Part shown: positions 44,658 through 57,395 of the stretch, piece by piece
Layout: every line of letters begins with the position of its first letter
How positions within the stretch are numbered: the first letter of the stretch is position 1
From: Edaphochlamys debaryana
Lineage: Eukaryota > Chlorophyta > Chlorophyceae > Chlamydomonadales
NCBI GenBank assembly: GCA_016858145.1
Contig: JAEHOE010000003.1
Location: 496,001 to 560,000 of the forward strand
Reading direction: 5' to 3'
Length of the DNA: 64,000 bases
Notes under the pieces: model-generated
The model's database searches: none
The model's input: the letters and a program-made list of their open reading frames with translations, nothing else
Told to the model about the DNA's origin: nothing
Translations under genes and position numbers: made by a program

Positions 44658-46233
44658 GTATTTGTGAAGTCCATTAAATGTGAAGCCGCGCGGTGCCTTT
44701 CAGTAAGACCCCATGTCGTTTGGGGTGCGCGAGCGGTTGCAAGGGCGTGTCCGCAAGGAACTCGCGCACGTACTGCCCAGGCCGCTCGTCGCCGCTCGCA
44801 GCGCCCGGCCCCGCCCGGCCCCACAGCGGGACCACGCCTGTGTAAGGCGCGTTCCCCTGTACTGGTCGTGAACTCGAGTATGCTCCTGTGCACGTGTGCA
44901 AGGGTGGCGTAACAAGGCAGCAGGGGGTTTCGTGTTCAAACGACGGCGCGGGGGAGGCGCCTCCTTAGGCAAGTCCCTAGGCGGGGCAATCTCACACAAC
45001 CGAGCCAGCAGCATGTCTCCCGCTCTCCCCTTCGCAGCCCCCCCATCGTTCTGGCTACTTGCGTCGTTGCGCACCCGTGCAGCTGCCTGTCACCTGTGTG
45101 CCATCGACATCAGTGCTCCTAGCTCACATGGCCACCATCAGCAGCCAACAGACTCCAGCTGCCCACATCAGCACACATGCCTTTACTTACGTGCAACTCT
45201 TAAATTGCTGATGTGTATTCTGAACGGGGCAAGGACGGGGGCTCGCGGGGCCACCAACTCACCATCGGCATGCGATAAGGGAGCAACCCCGGGAGACGAA
45301 GGAAGCACGTGGAGGTGGGACAGTGCCGGGTGGGTGGGGGGGGTTAGGTTGGCGAAGCTGGGGGTCCGCAAGCCAGAGGTGAAGGGAGGTAAGGGCTGGG
45401 GTGTACGGCCAACAGTGTGAGCACATGATGAACGGTGAACGGTTACTGGTAGGAGGCGCGGCCGAGGAGGGGCCATCGATACACGCTGAGCATGGTCATT
45501 GCGTGCCAAGGACTAAGGTGGGACCTGAGTGTGGTCAGTGCAAGTTACGACAGGGACTTGCGTTCTGGCTTGCAGGGGGCAAGCCCGTGAGGTGGGTCGC
45601 TTGGCCCCAGCGTTCAGCGCTGTGACCCCAGGGGGGTCCTTCATTGTAAACACCGAGGACTGGGGTAACAGGGTGCTGGGGGGCGGCGCTGGGGTCCGCG
45701 TTGCTGCTGCCGTCCACCCTAGTCCAGTCCGGCCTGGCCCAACGTGCAGCCGAGGTCTGCTTCCTTGATACGACTTCTGCAACCCTCTAGTATTATGGGG
45801 CATCGCGCCTCTGAGGTGTGCTTACGTCGGCGCTCGTTTGGCTCGGGGGCCGGGCCGGGCCGGGCCAGGCGGGGTTGCTCCGCCACGGTGCCAGCGTGTG
45901 CTTGCGGCGAAGGCCGTTGCGGCTGCGGCCTACTTATTGCATCGACTTCTAAAGCATAGACTTGGTGGACTCATCTCTGCTGCTGTTGGCCGCATCGAAG
46001 TAACTCCTGACGCTGCAGACTTTGCATCAGCAGGGCACGAACTCGCCGAGTCTCAGTTTCAGCCGCTCAAGACACTGCCTTACACTGCACATAGAAGCCC
46101 ACCATTGCCCCCAACAACGTGACTGGACTGGCAGCGTCGTTCGCAAGCAAACCAAATCTGCCGATGCCAGAGCGTTTGAGCGCATAAGCGGCCGGCAGGC
46201 CGTCTCCGCCTAGCCCTGCGTCAGTAGAGCAGG
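44658..46233. promoter_or_regulatory. Divergent intergenic region between SfsA-like and F-box genes
   Basis: About 1.6 kb separates two divergent start codons. Short open frames are present without domain or splice support. A small GGGCC repeat lies near 45848-45870. I see no RNA gene or mobile element. Confidence 0.4.
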
Positions 46234-49200
46234 ATGACTAGGACGGGAAAGCGGACGCTCTCGGCGTCGGGGCCAGCGTCCACAGGACAGCCTGCTGCGC
46301 CTCTTGCCAAGCGGCTCCGCCCCACGCCCAACGAGGATGGCTCGGCTTCTGGAGATGTGGACCTGCTTCAGGGCTTGCCCCCCGAGCTGGTGTTTATCGT
46401 GCTCGGGAATCTGGCTCCGAGGGAGTGCCAAGCTCTGCGGCTCACCTGCAAGTCCCTGCGCGACCTCGTCAACGTGGCCGTGGCTGACACCCTCACCGTC
46501 ACCAACGACATGGCCCAGTACCTGCTGCTGGAGCAAATGAAGCACTCGCGTGCCCAGTCACATGCGCTGAGCAATGGCTGGGTCGCCAACCTGCTCGCCA
46601 AGTTCCCCCGCATCAAAAAGCTGGACGTCAAGTGCACCCAGGGCGTCCTGACGCTCTTCGCGCGGCACATGGTCCGCGACTGCCTCGGCAGCCAGCCCCC
46701 CGGCGGAGTCCCGCTTTCACGCATTTTCGATCTTGCGGACAACGTCAAGACCAACAGCCGGCGCCACTCTGCTGTGCTCCTGTGCGAGCTCATCAAGTTC
46801 AAGGTGGCACAGAGCCTGACGTCGAAGCCCCCCGGCTATGACGCCATGCGCCAGGATGTGAAGCAGTATGTCCGCGCGGACCAGGTGGGGACCTGAAAAG
46901 GACGTCCTTCTGGGGGCTCCGTCGGCGTCGCTGACGGCTAGGCTGCTCTTGATGGCCTTGCGAGCTTCCACTGCCGCTCCATGTGGGGCGGGCGACTTCG
47001 TTACGCTCGCAACTCTCGAATAGGAGAAAGGGGCTGGTGCTGCTGACGACCGATGGAGGGCTTACGGCTTGGGAAGCCCGGAGAAACGTCGTCTGTCCGC
47101 ATGTCCGGGCTGGTCCGTTGCGCGCGACCGCTCCTGCCGGCGCGGAGCACGCGCAGCATTTGTTGCAAGGTCATCGCGGCCTTGCCAAGGCGCTGGAGCA
47201 GCCGGAAGCCTCACTCTGAAGTCACACTCGCCCACCCGTCCTGAAACTTTACGGCCTTTTTCCCCTCCTCCACGCAGCTGCTCACGGAGCACCGCATTGA
47301 GCTGCAGACTCGCGTCATTGAGCTGGTGGAGAAGGTGCTGACGCTGAAAGGGCACGCCGATGCCCGGGCGCACGAGCATTTCAAGTACGCACGCGACACG
47401 CTCGACGACTCGCTGCTGCAGCTGGTCTCTTGCCTGCAGCCGCGGCACAGCAAGTATGCTTACCAGCTGCTGGCGAAGGCGGCCGACCCAGCCAAGGCAG
47501 CTCGCGGCTGGAGGTACGTACTACACGGGTACCCGAGACTGACTCTCCCTGTGCACCCCGCCCATCCCACGTTAAAGCGCAGCCCAGTGGCTAATGAGGC
47601 TGGGTGCACAGGCAGAGGGAGGGGCTGCCGGAAAGCTGAAGCTTTGGAAGTCCAGGAGGCGCACACGTGCTCGCGTTGCCTAACCGGGGTCTGTTGCCTA
47701 AGCGGGCCATGCGCGTTCCCACCCGTCGGACAGGTGGCTCTTCTACTTCCTGGCGCGCCAGAAGCAGGCGGAGGCGGCCATTGAGGCGTACAAGGTGGTG
47801 GACAAGCCGGCGCTGGCCGCTCTGAGCCCCACCTGCCTCAGCGAGCTCTTCCGCAGCCTCATTGACAACGAGATCACCACGCAGGTGGGAAGCCCGCCCC
47901 CTGCACCCTTCCCCCGTTCCCGCCCTCAGCGCGCAAACTCTGGGGCTTGCACGTGGTTTACGGGTTTTAGGAGTTTCGCTCACGTCATGACCCGTACTTA
48001 CCCTCGCCTGCGTCCGGCGCCTGTGCAGCCCGAGCCCAAGCTGCGCGCCATCACCAGCGAGAGTGGCTCGTGGACAAAGTTCCTGTACCGCGGTAACTTC
48101 CAGCTGACGTCGACTCAATCGCGGGAGGGCGCGCTGGAGAAGGTGGCCGCGGACCTGGTTGGCAAGGACTACCTGGACACAGCGGTCAACGTGATGAACA
48201 GGTGCGGACTTTGGCAGACTCAAGCGGATCTGGCGGGGCTGCAACATGCGGTTTTGGCATCGTTCGACAGCGGTTGTTAGTCATGGCATTGACTGAAGCC
48301 CCTTTGGGCTAGAGTCATTTGCACCGTTTCTGGGGTTTCCTTCCTTACTGCGTTTGCCTGGTCTGCAGGTTCGAGAGCGAGGGCACGGCGCTGGAGATCT
48401 GGGTGCAGCTGCTGGGCGCGCTGGGCATCGTACCAGGGGGCGAGGTGCCGCTGGTGGCCCGCGACCTGCACCGCTTCGTATCGGAGCAGGTGCGCGCAAG
48501 GGAGGGGAATGCCGCAAGCCTTCAGCTCAGGAGCTGATCAGCAGAGGCTGCAGGGGACGGCTGCCCGGCACACGTCGTGCGGCTGGGTCCGCTCTGCGCT
48601 GCTGTTCCCTTCCATATCCTCCGTCACTTCCTCCTAACGGCGTCCCATACTGCCCGCTTCGCCCCCTCCAGGTCCACAAGGCCGCCCTGCTGGCCCTCAA
48701 CGTGCTGCCCGCGCGGCGCGTGGCCTGCCACGTACCGCTGGTGGAGCTGCTGGTCGCGGAGGGCCACCTGGAGGAGGCCTTCAGCCTCACACGCAACGTG
48801 AGCAAGCTGCGCCGTGCAAGCGAGCACTTGCCGCCCCAGACCCAGTCCAGGAGGGAACGGTGCCCTGTAGCACTCGGCTAAACGCAGACGGCGCTGACCC
48901 CATTCCCCGGTGCCCTTCTTCCCTCCCTCTTCCTCGTTTTCTTCTTTAGTACCCCGAGGAGGGCGTGCTCGACAAGCACCTGCTGAGGGCGCTGTCCACG
49001 TCGTTCGCGCTCGCCGACTGCCCGCCCGGGCAGCTGGCGCCCGCTACGTGCGAGCTGCTGCTGGACGTGCTGCAGAACCGCATCACGGACGTGGCGGCGC
49101 GGTCGGAGCTCACAACCATCCTCGTGGCGGCCTACGCTGCGCGCAGGCGAGCGCTGGGGCGGGCAGGCCGGGGGATTGCCCTGACGTTTGATGTGGGTCG

Positions 49201-52058
49201 GCGTCCGAGGACGCTAGGGCAGGAGGTTTGCTGTTGGCAGAGGCCGGGAGAGTTGAGGCCGGTCAATGAGCGCATGTATGATAGAGTTCTGGCATATTCT
49301 GCTCGTGCAGGGACCTGCTCAAGGCGGTGGAGCTGGCCAGCACTCTGGACGCGGCGGCCGCGGCGGCCATGGATGTGGACGCCGGCGCCGGGGGCGGGCC
49401 CGCCGTGGAGCCCGTCCCTGCGGCCGCCGCCCAAAACCTCGGGCCCGTCCTGCCGGCTCCAGGCCCTGGAGATGGCGCCGGGCCGGCTGCGCCAGCCGCC
49501 GACGCCGCTGCCGCTCCCGATGCGGCCGGGACCGCGGGCCAGAGGCTCGCAGCCATGTGGCGCGGCGTGGCAGCGGCTGCCATTTGGGCCGGCGACGCCA
49601 AAGCGCTCCTCACGGCCCTACAACGCGTGAACACGGCCTGGCTGCTGGGGCCAGCCGACGCCGACTGCGGGCCAGACGATGCCGGTGCGTCCACCAGCGG
49701 TGGTGACGCGTCCAGGGCGGCTGGAGGTGCGGGGCCCAGCCGGGCTGGCGGTGCTGGGTCGGTACCGCCCGGCGAGGCGCCCGCACCGGCTGAGGCCGGG
49801 GCGGCGGGGCCGGCGGCCAATGCAAGCGGTGGCGGCGCAGCGGGGCAAGGCGCGGCACAATCTGCCGCCGGGTCCGCCTCTGGGCCGCCCACCGTGTGGC
49901 AGCGCGTGTGCGGCGTGCTGCTGCGCGCGGGCCACAGGTCAGACCTGGAGAAGGTCCTCATGCGGCTGCTGACGGAGCGTCAGAGGGCGCTTGGGGGCCA
50001 CACGGACCAGCGCGCCCTCGTGGAGGCCACGGCTCGGGCCATGGTCTCAAACGGCGACTCGGTCGCAGCGCTCGCGCTCGCCCGTCAGCTGGGCGGGCAC
50101 TACTGCCTGTCTGACGCCCCGACGTTGGTCGCGTGCGGGACAGCGGGCTCCCCAGCGGCCGCGGCTCGGGCGGACAGCCCTGGGCCCACGTCGGCGGGCG
50201 AGGACGGGGCCTCGGGCAAGCGCGCAGCGGGCGCCGGCGTGAGGCCGTGCTGGTCGATGCTCAACGTCATTCTGGAGGGCTTGATGGCCGGAGGGCAGGT
50301 AGACACGGTGGTGCGGGAGCTGCTCGCGGCTGGCGCTGCGCAGTCCAAAGCCTCGGCCCACTCGGCAGGGGCAGGGCCCGGCGGCGCAACGAGCGGCGGC
50401 AGCGCCGCCGGCGGTACCTCCGGAGACAGTGCCCTAGTGCTGAGCGCTGCCGCTGGGCGGCTGCGGCAGTCCTTGCTAGCCGACGTGCTGTCGACGCTAA
50501 CGGAAGCGGGCCGTGTGGCGGAGGCCGTACATCTTCTACGGGTGCTTCGCGGCGGCGAGAACGACGGGCCGCTGCAACCGCCCCCGCCGCTCATCAACTC
50601 CGCCGCGGCCCTGCCGCCCGTTGTGCAGCGGACGGGGTCAGGGGCGGGCCGTGTCACTCGGGCAGGCCGTGCGGGCGGCGGCGGCAAGCGCAACCGAAGC
50701 AGCGCTGCCGCTGCAGCGGTCGCTGCAGCTGCCGCGGCTGCGGGAGCCCGCGCCGGTGCCGGCCCCGGCGCTGCAGCCGCCGCCGAGGCCTACTTCGACG
50801 ATATCGCGGCCACCATCGCCGCCGTCGTCATGCCCGGGGCGATGATGCTAGAGGGGCAAGCCTCGGTGACCTCGAACCCGGGCCCGTCCACGGCAGCGGT
50901 GGCGGAGCAGGGCAACGGCCCGCAGCCCATGTACAGCCGCCTGGTCCTGGAGGGCAGCGGCGACGAGGCGGCCGGGTCACCTGCCACTCCGCTGGCCGCG
51001 GGTCCCCCAGGCGTGCCCGGGCGGCCGCCGGCCGGGCCAGGGCCATGCCGCGCCACCTCGTTCGAGGCTGCCCTGGCTGCCCTAGTCAAGGCGCTACATA
51101 AACGCGCTGGCACGGGCACCAATAACTCGGGCTCTGCCGCGGCCAGCGGATCATCCGCCGGCGCGGCCGGCAGCGCAGGCGGCGGCGCGGGCGGAGCTGC
51201 GTCGGGCCCACCGCCCGTAGAGCTGCTGTCAGACTGGCTGGAGGTGTGCAAGGCCTGGCCGCCGGGGACCACACGGGACGCGCAGCTGGACGCCCTGGCC
51301 CGCCGCGCCATGGACAAGGGGCGAGACATCGACGTCGCGCTCCAAGCCGGGTGGCTGCTGGGCGAGGCGAACCCGCAGGTGCGTTCCGCCACGCCTTTTA
51401 CCGTGTCAACCTGTACCCGCACGCAGCCTTGCCTTGACAGCGGCAGAGGGTGCTTCCATCTCTGCCCAGTCTTATTCTGTCCATGATATCTCCCTAACGT
51501 GCTGCACCCTGCCGCCTTTCTCAACCCCGCAGGAGATGCGGTTCGCCTACACGCATCGCGACCTGGCTCAGAAGTGCATCCAGCAAGGCATGCTGGAGGC
51601 GGCGCAGTGGTGCCTGATGCGCATCAAGCTCCAGAACTGGGACGACGCAGGCGACGCCATGGCGCGAGACCTGATGCGCGCCGTTGCGCGCACCGGCGAC
51701 AAGCCCCTCGCCATGCAGTGAGTCCGCCTTGGGCCGCGGGGGTTGTGTCTCGTAGTTCCCGCCGCTTGGTCGCTTTCCTCAGCTTAAAGCTTCATAGCTG
51801 CGTGCGGAGAGGGGAGAGCAGTTTCGCAAAGGGCCTTAACTGAAGATCTAAGAATGCTCCCTGAAGGACGTTGACTCAACACTGGGTTGGTTTGCTTTGC
51901 CCCACAGGCTGGCTGCGATGTGGATCACCACCGACGACCAGCGGGCTGACTTCATCAAGACCATCCGTGCCATCCGGCCCACGGCCGGCGCCAACAGCAC
52001 CGGGGGAGGCGGCGGCAGCCGGGCGGGCTCCAGCAGCCGCGGGAGCTCGCGAGACTGA
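46234..52058 (+). CDS. F-box protein with large helical-repeat and low-complexity body
   Basis: Ten exons (46234-46884, 47278-47513, 47734-47884, 48029-48201, 48369-48489, 48672-48797, 48950-49146, 49311-51378, 51533-51717, 51908-52058) join to 1352 aa. Residues ~44-80 form an F-box: LLQGLPPELVFIVLGNLAPR followed by CQALRLTCKSLRDLV, expected to bind Skp1 in an SCF ubiquitin ligase. Exons 2-7 and 9-10 encode amphipathic helix pairs of a TPR- or ARM-like solenoid (for example WLFYFLARQKQAEAAIEAYK and QKCIQQGMLEAAQWCLMRIK). Exon 8 (689 codons) mixes helices with long Ala/Gly/Ser-rich stretches and a basic patch (GGGKRNRSS) near 50686, possibly a nuclear signal. The tail is GGGGGSRAGSSSRGSSRD. 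Intron 7 has a GC donor (GCGCAG/GCGAGC). The degradation substrate is unknown. Confidence 0.85.
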
Positions 52059-54107
52059 GCTGCCCCGGCGGCACCGCCCCACCAGGCACGCAATGATGGG
52101 GAAGTGGGTGCCCTCACTCCCAGGCCGTTGCGAGTTTCTTTTCGGCGGGGGCGCAGTCCGCCGTGCGGGTGGGAAGGCGTCGTCGCTAGCGGGGGCTGAG
52201 CTAGTCTGTTGAGTAATGGGAGGCAAAAGACCGGACCGTAACCAAGTTACCCCTTCCACGCAAGCGCGCGCGCGCGGCTGACGGGACGGCTCGGGAGGAT
52301 GTGTTTTGGCACGGCCGCAATGTATTCTCAGAATTGAAGACGCGTGCCGACTTGCGGGGTGGCTTGTATGTATGACGGGGTGGGGTGTAGCTGTCTTCGC
52401 GTGGAGCGTGGGCGTGAGAAGTGCGCGTCGTCGTTAGGGGCGTGGGCCCTGTCTTGGTGCAGGGTCGTGCGTGATGTGAGGTGCAGGTGATGACGCAACT
52501 GAGTCACGAAGGCCCTAAGGAAGCCCATGAGCACCGAGAGAGCGTCTAAGCGTTGGGGCGCAACCGCATGAGAGGCGTGGGGCGCAGGGCTGCACTCGCC
52601 CTACCGCTTGGTTGCACAGCAGGGCTGTTTCGGCATGTAGGCGGCGTGGCCTGACGCGCGGCTCGGCCGTTGGGTGTGGTGCCTGCTTGGCAGGTGACAT
52701 GGTCCCGAAGCCCCTAAAGTTGTCGCTAGTCATGGAGGCAGTAGCTGGTGTCGGCGGGACTTTGCTCTGGGCGTGGTGGCAGGTGTGGTTCGCTGGAGCT
52801 TGCGGAGAGGGGCCCGCGCATGTGCGTCCACATGGGCAGGAGCCGGCACGATTGGGGCTGTGCGCAAGTTTGGGAAAGTTTGGGATGTGGGTCGGGGACC
52901 AAGGGCTTGCCAAGTATGGGCCTTAACCGCAGGTGGCAGCCTCTGGGCTCTTGCGTGCAGGTGCAGTAGGTGCTATCTCCGCGTTCAAGCGTATCCTTCC
53001 TGAACATCTGTTTAGGCTCATGGCTTTGATGCCGCAGCTGTGTGCCCTTGATTGTCCGTGCTGGACCCGTTTGGTGCCGCCAGGGAACTGGGCTTCGATG
53101 GTGTGCGTCGGATGGCCCAGGGCGTGCTGGTTCGCTATCAGTGACGCCGCGGTTACGTGCAGCTGGTTACATAGAGAGCTTTCCCCGAGAGCAGGCTGAG
53201 GCAGGCGGAGTTGGCCAAGGTTGCTGACGCGGGTGCACGGTTAGTGCGGCAGAGCGTTGCTCCTGCTGGCCCTGCCGGCCGCCAGGCGGGTTCCGTGCCA
53301 GTGAAGCCAGGCTCTCGCCCCTCGCGGTGGGGTTCAGGCCTCTGGCTTCGGTGTTCGGCTGCTTGCGGTGAGGAGGCCGTGGTGCAGGGGCGGAGCTCCT
53401 TTCGAGAGCCGGCGGCACTCCGCATTCCTAATGCGCGGCTGGGTAGAGAGGCGGGCTGCGGCGTTATGCAGGACTCTGTTGGGACGCGCCCGCCCGGAAT
53501 CGTGAGTATGGGTATGGATTGATCTGGACTGGTTTGGGTAGATGTGCTGCTTCATTGGGCGAGGGGCTGCGCGAGGGGTTATGTGTTGCGAGGGGCTACG
53601 AGCACTGCTGCGAACCTGGTGTGGACACGTTGAACGGTACCGTATCTTCATCATGTGTCAGGGGCAGCAAGATGGCGCCGGACTGATCAGGCGGTGGACA
53701 CAGGACACGGACAGGTAATGGTGTAGAGAGAAGGGTTGCGATACTGAGGTGGCCGGCTTGCCCGGTGAACCGCTTTTGACACACGCCTCACTCGCCCGAC
53801 AGCCCTCAGGGCGGCAAACCATACTGTAACGGCTGCGGCCTGACCTTGCGCCGCACGCTTTCCTTGGGTTGGGGACCCCTTGGCAGCAGTCACAGCCTCC
53901 TTTGCGCTGTTGCGAGCAACAGCTGAGCACGAATGGAGAAGGAAGGCGGGGTAAGCGGGGGAGCTTAGGCGGGGGATGGGCCCGCCGTGACCTCACGATC
54001 CGAGGCCGGCGGTTTCACGCTTGTAGCCCGCCCGCGCGCGACACTCCCCACCACTTTCTCAAAGCGAGCATCACGCTGCTACCTGCCACAGCGCGAGCAC
54101 GGCCCGA
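52059..54107. other. Intergenic: F-box 3' UTR and promoter of the RCCR-like gene
   Basis: Two kilobases without a supported exon. The sequence is T/G-rich on the plus strand through about 53700, as often seen in long algal 3' UTRs. Confidence 0.4.
53825..53829 (+). terminator. TGTAA poly(A) signal candidate for the F-box gene
   Basis: The first plus-strand TGTAA I noticed after the F-box stop, about 1.77 kb downstream. This would be a long 3' UTR, so the assignment is weak. Confidence 0.25.
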
Positions 54108-56405
54108 ATGCACGCGTCCGTTGGCCTCCGCCCCTCGTGCCGCCGCTTGAGCGCCGGCTGCGGCCGGGCCCCCGCTGCTGCCCCCCCTGCTGCGGCGCGC
54201 CCCGTTCCCGGCCTGCAGAGGCGTCGCCCGGCTGCTGCTTCCCCCTTCAACGTCGAGCGAGCGAGCATGGGCCCGCCTCCCGCCAGCGCTGCGCCGGCTT
54301 CGTCCGCAGCGGCCCCCGCTGCGGCCCCCGACGTCGCCAAGAGCGCTCCCCCTGCCCCCGCGGCCCCTGCTTCCCCCGCCTCCGTCACCGGCCCGCTGCC
54401 GCCTTCGCCCGAGTCTCCCTCCCCGCTTCTGCGGATGCTGCTGCGGGAGGGCCAGCCCGAGCTTGTGGCGGCCCTGGGGGGCGGAGGTGGTGGCGGGGGC
54501 GGGGGCGAGGGCGAGGGCGAGAGCGAGGGCAAGCCCGGGGGCGGGGCCGAGGGCGGGGCCGGGGCCGGCGCGGGGTTCTTCCCCGGCTTCTCCCAGCTGG
54601 TGGAGCTGCAGGCGGAGGTGCTGCAGCGCCTGGAGGGGGCGCTGGGGGTGGCGCCGGCGCAGACCAAGCACACGGTGCGTGGGGCTTAGAAGGCGGGGGG
54701 GACTGGGGGGTAAATCTGCTGGCATGACTGTCCAGCCATAGGGTGCGGTTGGGAAAGCTCCAGCTCTGCCGCTCTGCCCCCGACCCAGCGGGCACCCTCT
54801 CCTCCCCCTCCCCCGTCCCCCGCCCCACCCCCGTCCCCCAGGACGAGCACGGCATCATGCGCCTGCAGAGCCTCCGCCCCGGCGCTGCCGTCAACCTCTT
54901 CCGCTCCTACCGCGTCCCCAGCCCCGCCGCCAGCGGCGCTGGCGCCTCCACCCCCGCCGCCCGGGTCACGCCCATCCGCACCATGACCCAGCTCTTTTCC
55001 CGCTACGTCACACCGGGTGGGCAAGTGTCGATCCTTGGGCCGGTCGGCCCAGCGGTTGTCATAGCTCACGGGCCCTCGCACTCCCGCACTCTACAGCAGC
55101 TGCGTGCAGCTGTGTGCGCGGGCTGTGCCGAGGTGCCAACATGGCACGGTTGGGCACTGATGTACCTCCCTCACTCACAGCCGCGCGTGTCCCGTCCGTT
55201 GGCTGCCCGCACGCCCTCGGGCTGTCTGTACGCTAGCGACACGTCCCCGCTCCATCACTCAAGCCCTTGCACGCCCGTGCCCCTGCCCCCACAGACGGCG
55301 TGGCCCGCATCTACACCAAGACCACCACCTCCACCCCCGACCACTGGCCCACGCCCCAGGTGCGTCTGGCCTGGGCTGTGGGGTCGTATGCTTGGAATGC
55401 CGCGCAAAAGGGCCATGGATCGTGATTCCTGTGATAATGCCACCCATGCATCCCGTCTGTTGCTGCTGTGAAACCTCGCTCGCAGCTGGACGTGGAGATC
55501 GGCGGCACCGAGCAGCAGCTGATCTTCTACGTCGGCCTGGGGCCCAAGGCGCCCATCAGCTCAGATCTGCCGTACCTGGATCTGTACTACAACCGCCCTC
55601 CTCCTCCGCCGCCCTCACCCGCGTCTCCCTCCTCCTCGCCTTCCGACGCCGCCCCGCCCGCGGCCCCTCCGCTCCCCAGCTTCAAAGCCGTGGAGGCGGA
55701 GGCGCGGGCGCAGCCTGGCTTCACGCCCTTTGTAAGCCCCAGCCTCTGGGTCCGGGCCCTGGCGGCCGGCGCGCTGTGCTTCACGGTCGCATGGGACGGC
55801 GGCCGAGACGCCGCCGCCATGGAGCGAGTACGGCGGTACGCCCTGGCGGTTGCGGAGATCTGGCTGGCCTTCGTCGCCGCCGACGCCGCTGGCGCCGGCG
55901 GCGGGGCGGCTGACGCCGACGTCAGCACTGTCGGCGCCGCCGCAACCACTGGCGGGGACGGGTCCGTCAGCGACGGCGGCGCCGCCAGCGGCGGCGGCGG
56001 CGGAGGCCAGGCCGCGGCGGGCGGCTGGGCGCTGGCGGCACGCGACGGAGCGGCGGGGGGTGGCGGCGGCGGGGATGCGTTCGTACGGGAGCAGTGGAGG
56101 CGCGGCGGCGTGTCGCTCCGGAACCATGTACGGCACGATCCCATGACGCCGCTGCTGTACCCCGTGTTCGGGGAGGACGGGGTGAGTGCGTGGGGCCCGG
56201 GGAGGGGTGGGGGTTGCTTGCAGCATGAGCGCTGGGAGCATCCAGCTGCGGCTGTGCTTTGTTGCAACTGAGATGGGGAGACATGGGGAAGGGCGAAGGG
56301 ATGGAGGCAAGGGAGGGGCCGATACGGGCGAAGGTAACGGCCTCGCGCTTCGCTCCCGGCCTGCAGGTCACACAGTGGATCGAGATGGTGGCGGGAGATG
56401 AGTGA
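54108..56405 (+). CDS. Red chlorophyll catabolite reductase-like protein (ferredoxin-dependent bilin reductase superfamily)
   Basis: Exons 54108-54674, 54842-55016, 55295-55359, 55486-56181 and 56367-56405 give 513 aa. The first ~50 residues are a typical plastid transit peptide (MHASVGLRPSCRRLSAGCGR, few acids). The conserved core matches RCCR order: GFSQLVELQAEVLQRLEGAL, QLIFYVGLGPKAPISSDLPY followed by LDLYYN, FVSPSLWVRA, then a helix ending AVAEIWLAFVAADAAG, and the terminal LLYPVFGEDGVTQWIEMV. In plants RCCR reduces red chlorophyll catabolite to the primary fluorescent catabolite in the plastid stroma after PAO cleaves pheophorbide a. Arabidopsis RCCR is ~320 aa. The extra length here is two Gly/Ala-rich insertions, before the first core block (~54475-54570) and after the AEIWLAF helix (~55880-56080). 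I could not verify the catalytic acids without an alignment. Confidence 0.8.
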
Positions 56406-56977
56406 GGTGCAAATGCCGTACACCACGATGTGGTACAACAGACCTGCCAGGCGGTGCTCGGCTCTGTTGGCTAAGCGTGAGGCGCTCTGGCCCTCCTATC
56501 AGTGCAGTCGTGGAGGCTGGGGTAGCGTTGCCTGCGATCGGTGGGCGGAGGCGCACTGCGGAGGTGGGCAGGAGCACGACAGCGGTAGGCGCAAGTGAAG
56601 CGAGCTGATGCGGTAGTTGCCGCGATAGGTGAAGCAATTGCTACTAGTAAGAGGAACAGCGGCAAGGTGTATCAAGCTGTCAGTTGAAGCCAGGCTAGTG
56701 CAGATAGGTGCACCCACGGTGCAGATGCTGAGAGCGTGGGCAGAGTGCAGTTGATGGCAGGAGGTGGATGCGGTGGGCCAGGCAGGGGAGTGAAGGGTTG
56801 GCCGGGTAGGGTAGTGCCGAGGTATGCGAAGCAAAGGGGGAGCCAGGGGACGGAGCAGTAGTGTCTGTATGCTGAAGATCCTAAGCCGGGATAGCATAGG
56901 CTGCCTCAATCCAGGAACGCTTTGTCCAGTCCACAAGTCGGGCTCATGTGGAGCGCGTTGGTGAAGCCATGGGCCTG

Positions 56978-56982
56978 TTACA
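56978..56982 (-). terminator. TGTAA poly(A) signal candidate for aldolase (minus strand)
   Basis: TTACA on the plus strand, about 717 nt beyond the aldolase stop codon, fits a usual algal 3' UTR length. Confidence 0.4.
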
Positions 56983-57390
56983 TGCCAGAAGGCCCCTTGG
57001 AGGATACGGTCGGCCTTGCAGCCAACCCAGATCCGATCCAAATCCAACTCATCGCGCCTTGCTCCGATCCTCTCTGCAGCCGCGACTCGTCTCTCCGTTT
57101 CTTTGCAACAGGCACGGCGCGGCTTAGGCCAGGCTACAAAGTCCGCCGCGCTCCGAGGGGGCAAAAACGTCTGCCAGCTGATGCACCAGACCGCCTCAAA
57201 ATCCCCTGCCGCAGCCTCTTCCGAGCTTGGGAATCCTCCTGCTCAATGGCTCTACAGACGAACTTGTCCGCCAACCAACCAACCCGGCCGCCAGACGGGC
57301 CTGTCACCTCTGCCGCTGCTGCCACAGCGGCCTCCGCTCCCTCCACACATGCATGATGCTGTTCACACTTCCCCCGTGTGAAGCGACTCT

Positions 57391-57395
57391 TGTAA
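57391..57395 (+). terminator. TGTAA poly(A) signal candidate for RCCR-like gene
   Basis: Plus-strand TGTAA about 985 nt after the RCCR-like stop codon. It lies past the minus-strand candidate at 56978-56982, so the two transcripts would overlap tail to tail by about 400 nt. Confidence 0.4.
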
